Origin: Blastocatellia bacterium
GTDB taxonomy: Bacteria; Acidobacteriota; Blastocatellia; Pyrinomonadales; Pyrinomonadaceae
Assembly: GCA_013695495.1 (NCBI GenBank)
Contig: JACDAK010000349.1
Span: forward strand, 1 to 8,423
DNA length: 8,423 nucleotides
Direction of reading: 5' to 3'
This document shows positions 5,897 through 8,423 of the stretch, one piece after another. The notes under the pieces are model-generated. The model did not search any database. It was given only the letters and a program-made list of their open reading frames with translations, and was not told where the DNA came from. A program made the translations under genes and the position numbers. Position 1 is the stretch's first letter. Each line of letters opens with the position of its first letter.

Positions 5897-7265
5897 CGAC
5901 GTCAGGAATTGAGCGTTTTGATGCGATCTTACGTTCGTAAAGGTCTAGAATGGGCTGGCTGCTGAAGCCGTGAATTATGATGCTGAGAGCGACGACCGAG
6001 ATCGTCAACGCGGCGGCTTCACCGAGTTCGGCCCTGCCGGCGTAATGGTTTAAAGCATAGCTCAGATAATAGAGGCTGCCAATGCCGCGGATGCCGAACC
6101 ATGCCATCATCATACGCTGGAGTCGGGTGGTCGGCGTTCTTATAAGGAGGAGCATTACCGCAGCGGGGCGGATCACAAAGAACAAGGCGGCGGCCAGGAT
6201 GAGCGCTCGGGGTTCCCAGAAAAGGGCGAGGCATATGCCGACGATTATGACGAGCAGCACCTCTAGCAGGCGCTCGACTGTTGTGCCGAACGAGATAATT
6301 TCGGAGACGACAAGCCCGCTTGCGATTGCTGGGTCGTCAAGCTTTTCTTCCTCGACAAATTTACCGAGCGTAGTTTCGGCAGGAGGTGGGTGGTCGGCGC
6401 CTTCATCATCAGACGTTGCTTTGACCTCGACCGTTTCGGCTCCGGCTTTTCGGACAGTAACGATCTCGGCTTGGCGGAAGCCAAGGCCTGCAGCGAAGAC
6501 GGAGAGGAAACCCCAGGCACCTATGTACTCGGCGCCGACGTAAGCCAGCGCGATGAGTGCAAGGGCAAGAAGGTCGTTGGGTGCGTGCGTTTCGCGGTGG
6601 CGGCTACGGAGAAAAATTGCTAGGTGGCCTAGGCTTTTGCCAAGAGTAAAGCCGATCAGCAGCCCAGCCGGCACCGCCCAGAAGAGCCGGTGGAGGGCCC
6701 ATTCGCCTACCCAGTTGCCGAGCGAATCGTACTGCAGCCACATCACCGCGAATACGACAAAAGGGAACGCGGCCCCGTCGTTGAACCCAGCTTCACCGGA
6801 GAGGCCGTAACGCATGCGGTCTTTATCAGCGGCATCGTTGACGGCTACGGTGCTCGCTAGCACGGGGTCGGTCGGCGCGAGAACGGCGCCAAGCAGAAAG
6901 CCGATCGGCCACGGCAGGCCGAGGAGATAGTGGCTGACCGCCGCGACGCCGATGATCGTCGCGACCATCACGGGGCCGGCGAGCCATAGGGCAGCCCGCC
7001 ATCCGGGATCGCTGAACGGGCTTCGCAGCTTTAAGCCGCCGACGAAAAGCGAAACGATGACAGCGATCTCAGTGAGATGTTCGAACCACTCTCGCTGGTC
7101 GATGAAGTTTATCTCGACGAGATTGAGCCAGACGGGGCTGATGGCGATGCCGATCAAAAGATAAACGGCGGACGTCGTGACCGGGAGGCGGCGAATGTAC
7201 GCCGACGAAAGCGCCATTAGCAGAAGAAGCGCGCCCAGAAATCCCATCCAGCCCAGAAAGCTCAT
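5886..7265 (-). CDS. CPA1-type Na+(cation)/H+ antiporter
   Basis: A 459-residue polytopic inner-membrane protein with about 12 hydrophobic segments. The unwound-helix motif APTDPVLAS (T132, D133, P134) and the EAGFNDGAAFPFV motif (N162, D163, the CPA1 ion-binding Asn-Asp pair) are diagnostic. GIRGIGSLYYL (R393) matches the conserved arginine helix near the C-terminus. It should exchange a cation (Na+, K+ or Li+; specificity not readable) for protons, supporting pH and salt homeostasis. An acidic hydrophilic loop at about 266-318 (SDDEGADHPPPAE, EEEKLDD) separates two membrane segments and could be regulatory. It is first in the transcription order of the antiporter-rsmG-ZIP cluster. No Shine-Dalgarno and no convincing promoter precede the ATG; the 50-base hairpin at 7331-7380 lies upstream. 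Confidence 0.92.
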   Translation of the reverse strand: MSFLGWMGFLGALLLLMALSSAYIRRLPVTTSAVYLLIGIAISPVWLNLVEINFIDQREWFEHLTEIAVIVSLFVGGLKLRSPFSDPGWRAALWLAGPVMVATIIGVAAVSHYLLGLPWPIGFLLGAVLAPTDPVLASTVAVNDAADKDRMRYGLSGEAGFNDGAAFPFVVFAVMWLQYDSLGNWVGEWALHRLFWAVPAGLLIGFTLGKSLGHLAIFLRSRHRETHAPNDLLALALIALAYVGAEYIGAWGFLSVFAAGLGFRQAEIVTVRKAGAETVEVKATSDDEGADHPPPAETTLGKFVEEEKLDDPAIASGLVVSEIISFGTTVERLLEVLLVIIVGICLALFWEPRALILAAALFFVIRPAAVMLLLIRTPTTRLQRMMMAWFGIRGIGSLYYLSYALNHYAGRAELGEAAALTISVVALSIIIHGFSSQPILDLYERKIASKRSIPDVDDN

Positions 7266-7330
7266 GGGTTTAGGTTACTGAATCAGGTTGCGAAGTATGA
7301 AACGGGTAAGGAAGAAAGTTGACGGGGTGC

Positions 7331-7380
7331 AGAATCAGCTACTCCATTGAATAAAGGTATTTAACGGAGTAGCTGATGCT
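7331..7380. repeat. Long near-perfect inverted repeat (50-base hairpin)
   Basis: The arms ATCAGCTACTCC (7334-7345) and GGAGTAGCTGAT (7366-7377) are perfect 12-base complements. Pairing continues outward (AG/CT after one A-G mismatch) and inward (T-A, T-A, a G-U wobble, then AATA/TATT after one A-C mismatch) down to an AAGG loop (7354-7357). The whole element is thus a roughly 23-position stem. It lies between the small secreted-peptide gene and the antiporter, both on the minus strand. There is no T run on either side, so it is not a classic terminator, although its place after the peptide gene is terminator-like. Alternatives are a REP/MITE-like element, an mRNA-stabilising hairpin or a regulator site. 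Confidence 0.75.
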
Positions 7381-7420
7381 TTGACGTTGAGTCCTCACTC
7401 GCAGGTCATCGTGGGGCGGT

Positions 7421-7639
7421 CTACCTGCATGGCATTGGTGCCGCCGGGGGACCTTGGCTCACTCGCTCGTTCCAGGTCTCGACTAGCATGTTGTCCTGAA
7501 CAGTTGTAGCCGGGGGAGGGGGCGGCGGCCCACCTTGTGGACCTTGTTGGGCCACTGCGGTCATCGCGATCAGAAAAATGAACGACAGAGCGCAGAGAAG
7601 GTTTCCAAACACCGAAGGCGCATGGGTCTTTATAATCAT
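7421..7639 (-). CDS. Small secreted proline-rich peptide, function unknown
   Basis: A 72-residue protein with a clear signal peptide: basic start (MIIKTHA), hydrophobic core at about 14-27, probable cleavage after AVA (28-30). The mature part would be about 42 residues, opening QQGPQGG, then six prolines (38-43), ATTVQDNMLVETWNERV and a short tail ending MPCR. The start is the best supported in the window: a perfect AAGGAG 9 bases before the ATG. I recognise no family. The 3' end is suspect. Adding one C to a C5 run (plus-strand G5, 7446-7450) would replace the last seven residues with GGTNAMQVDRPTMTCE and move the stop to 7395-7397, giving an 81-residue product. A 34-residue candidate ORF lies just upstream on the same strand, and a 50-base hairpin lies downstream. 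Confidence 0.65.
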   Translation of the reverse strand: MIIKTHAPSVFGNLLCALSFIFLIAMTAVAQQGPQGGPPPPPPATTVQDNMLVETWNERVSQGPPAAPMPCR

Positions 7640-7648
7640 AACTATTAT

Positions 7649-7654
7649 CTCCTT
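7649..7654 (-). promoter_or_regulatory. Perfect Shine-Dalgarno of the secreted-peptide gene
   Basis: AAGGAG on the minus strand, 9 bases before the ATG at 7637-7639. It fixes that start. The TAA of the candidate 34-residue upstream ORF (7653-7655) overlaps its first bases, which would couple the two translations. Most other starts in the window lack any such site. Confidence 0.7.
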
Positions 7655-7757
7655 ATGTATGTAGGCTAGTCAGTACCGCTGACTTTATATTGATCTCATC
7701 GGCACATTTCGTTAACCGCAAGCTGTGCCGCGAGTGCAGCGTTTGTACTGCGCACAT
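7653..7757 (-). CDS. Possible 34-residue ORF upstream of the secreted-peptide gene
   Basis: A short minus-strand frame from an ATG at 7755-7757 to a TAA at 7653-7655. It begins MCAVQTLHSRHSLRLTK and ends SAVLTSLHT; it is polar and basic, with no signal peptide. Support comes from signals rather than protein content: a perfect AAGGAG (7766-7771) sits 8 bases before the ATG, and the stop lies inside the Shine-Dalgarno of the following secreted-peptide gene. It could be a leader peptide or small co-expressed protein. Caution: an overlapping 30-residue frame (7712-7804, beginning MNEWIYLRTSWKEF) uses the same bases in another phase, so at most one is likely real and the region could instead be a plain 5' leader. 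No homologue is recognised. Confidence 0.33.
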   Translation of the reverse strand: MCAVQTLHSRHSLRLTKCADEINIKSAVLTSLHT

Positions 7758-7942
7758 CGGATGAACTCCTTCCAAGACGTTCTTAGGTAAATCCACTCAT
7801 TCATAAATTACTTTCACTCGCATCCATCAACAGTCCTTTCATTGAAAAGTCGTGGTGCGTTGCCGCGTGTTCGATAGACTGTCTCATTCACCACCAGTCC
7901 ACGTAAATGGGTCGAATTCGGAAAACGTAACGGGAGAATATT
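7758..7942. other. Divergent intergenic region upstream of the ABC ATPase gene
   Basis: About 185 bases between the leftward small ORFs and the rightward ABC gene, more AT-rich than the flanking genes. It must hold the promoters for both directions, but no -35/-10 pair with correct spacing convinces me. On the plus strand TTGAAA (7842-7847) has no -10 at 16-18 bases. On the minus strand TTGATG is followed by only weak AT-rich matches. A 7-codon plus-strand frame (MGRIRKT) ends just before the ABC ribosome site and is probably chance. Nothing resembles a tRNA, riboswitch or attachment site. Confidence 0.5.
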
Positions 7943-8423
7943 ATGTTAAGAGCCGTCGAATTGTCGAAGAATTACAACGGAAGCGTTGCGCTTGACTCGC
8001 TGAATTTGAATATCGATGCGGGCGAGGTCTATTGCCTGCTCGGGGCAAATGGAGCGGGCAAGACGACGACGATCAATCTATTTCTAAACTTCGTCGACCC
8101 ATCGGGCGGCCAGGCGTTGATCAACGGCGTCGACGTAACGCGCGAACCGCTCGAGACAAAGAAGTTTCTGGCATACATTCCCGAACAGGTAAATCTTTAC
8201 AAGAACCTGTCGGGGCTCGAAAATCTCGAATATTTCTCGGCCCTCGCCGGGCAGGACAAGTATTCAAAGGACGAACTCCTCGCATTCTTCGACGAGGTCG
8301 GCCTGCAGCGTGATGCCGCTGAAAAGCGGATCTCGACCTACTCAAAAGGAATGCGCCAAAAGGTCGGCATCGCCATCGCACTTGCGAAAAAGGCCCAAGC
8401 ACTCCTGCTTGACGAACCAACGT
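7943..8423 (+). CDS. ABC transporter ATP-binding subunit, N-terminal 160 residues (runs off window)
   Basis: The frame from the ATG at 7943 is open to the window edge. All nucleotide-binding motifs up to Walker B are visible: Walker A GANGAGKTT (34-42, K40), Q-loop IPEQ (Q82), signature YSKGMRQ (133-139, a non-LSGGQ form common in ABC-2-type ATPases), Walker B ALLLDE (153-158) followed by PT at the last bases. The IPEQVNLYKNLSGLENLEYF segment and overall spacing match the CcmA/NatA/NosF-like group (COG1131), which works with a separate membrane permease in export. The permease would be expected downstream, outside the window, and the substrate cannot be told. The start is supported by GGGAG (7932-7936) 6 bases upstream. 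The gene is divergent from the secreted-peptide genes. Confidence 0.93.
   Translation, partial: MLRAVELSKNYNGSVALDSLNLNIDAGEVYCLLGANGAGKTTTINLFLNFVDPSGGQALINGVDVTREPLETKKFLAYIPEQVNLYKNLSGLENLEYFSALAGQDKYSKDELLAFFDEVGLQRDAAEKRISTYSKGMRQKVGIAIALAKKAQALLLDEPT

Noticed and set aside
6082..6543. Plus-strand open frame of about 153 codons inside the antiporter gene
   Set aside because: It is rich in serine, arginine and proline without any family pattern. The minus strand carries the membrane segments and CPA1 motifs.
7511..7528. G-rich plus-strand stretch that could form a two-layer G-quadruplex
   Set aside because: It is explained by the proline codons of the secreted peptide on the minus strand. 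The last two runs have only two Gs.
7712..7804. Thirty-codon minus-strand frame beginning MNEWIYLRTSWKEF
   Set aside because: It overlaps the 34-residue candidate in another phase and has no ribosome site of its own. It is kept only as a caution against over-reading the small ORFs.

Overview
The window reads as an ordinary bacterial chromosome segment of moderate GC content (roughly mid-50s percent by eye) that is densely packed with genes. Most starts have no Shine-Dalgarno sequence. The gene content (SurA-like periplasmic protein, NtrB/NtrC-type pair, RsmG, CPA1 antiporter, ZIP transporter) suggests a free-living Gram-negative bacterium. Gene style and codon habits are compatible with Acidobacteriota (Blastocatellia-like), but that assignment is an inference. 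No integrase, transposase, phage module or CRISPR array is visible.

Layout. Positions 1-1150 lie on the minus strand: a SurA-N-like secreted protein (449-1150), then a tRNA-Leu(CAA) (280-367) with its own promoter, then the 5' part of an unrecognised gene (1-261) that begins only 18 bases after the tRNA. From about 1214 the plus strand carries a two-component pair: a soluble GAF-PAS histidine kinase of the NtrB type (1337-2998) and its NtrC-type sigma-54 activator (3034-4428). The activator's stop codon overlaps that of the convergent ZIP metal transporter gene by 4 bases.

The minus strand from 7265 down to 4425 is a probable operon, in transcription order: CPA1 Na+/H+ antiporter, rsmG (11-base overlap), a possible 19-residue hydrophobic peptide (ATGA overlap with the rsmG stop), and the ZIP transporter. 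The set links ion and metal homeostasis with a 16S rRNA methyltransferase, with tight translational coupling at two of the junctions.

The segment 7266-7942 is the least ordinary part. It has a 50-base near-perfect hairpin (7331-7380). It also has a small gene for a signal-peptide-bearing, proline-rich peptide (7421-7639) with a perfect AAGGAG ribosome site, and upstream of that a possible 34-residue ORF with its own perfect AAGGAG, whose stop lies inside the next ribosome site. The 3' end of the secreted-peptide gene may carry a one-base frameshift. Divergently, on the plus strand, an ABC transporter ATPase gene starts at 7943 and runs off the window.

I do not see a clearly new defence or biosynthetic system. 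The best candidates for something undescribed are the short peptides at 7395-7757 and 5235-5294.
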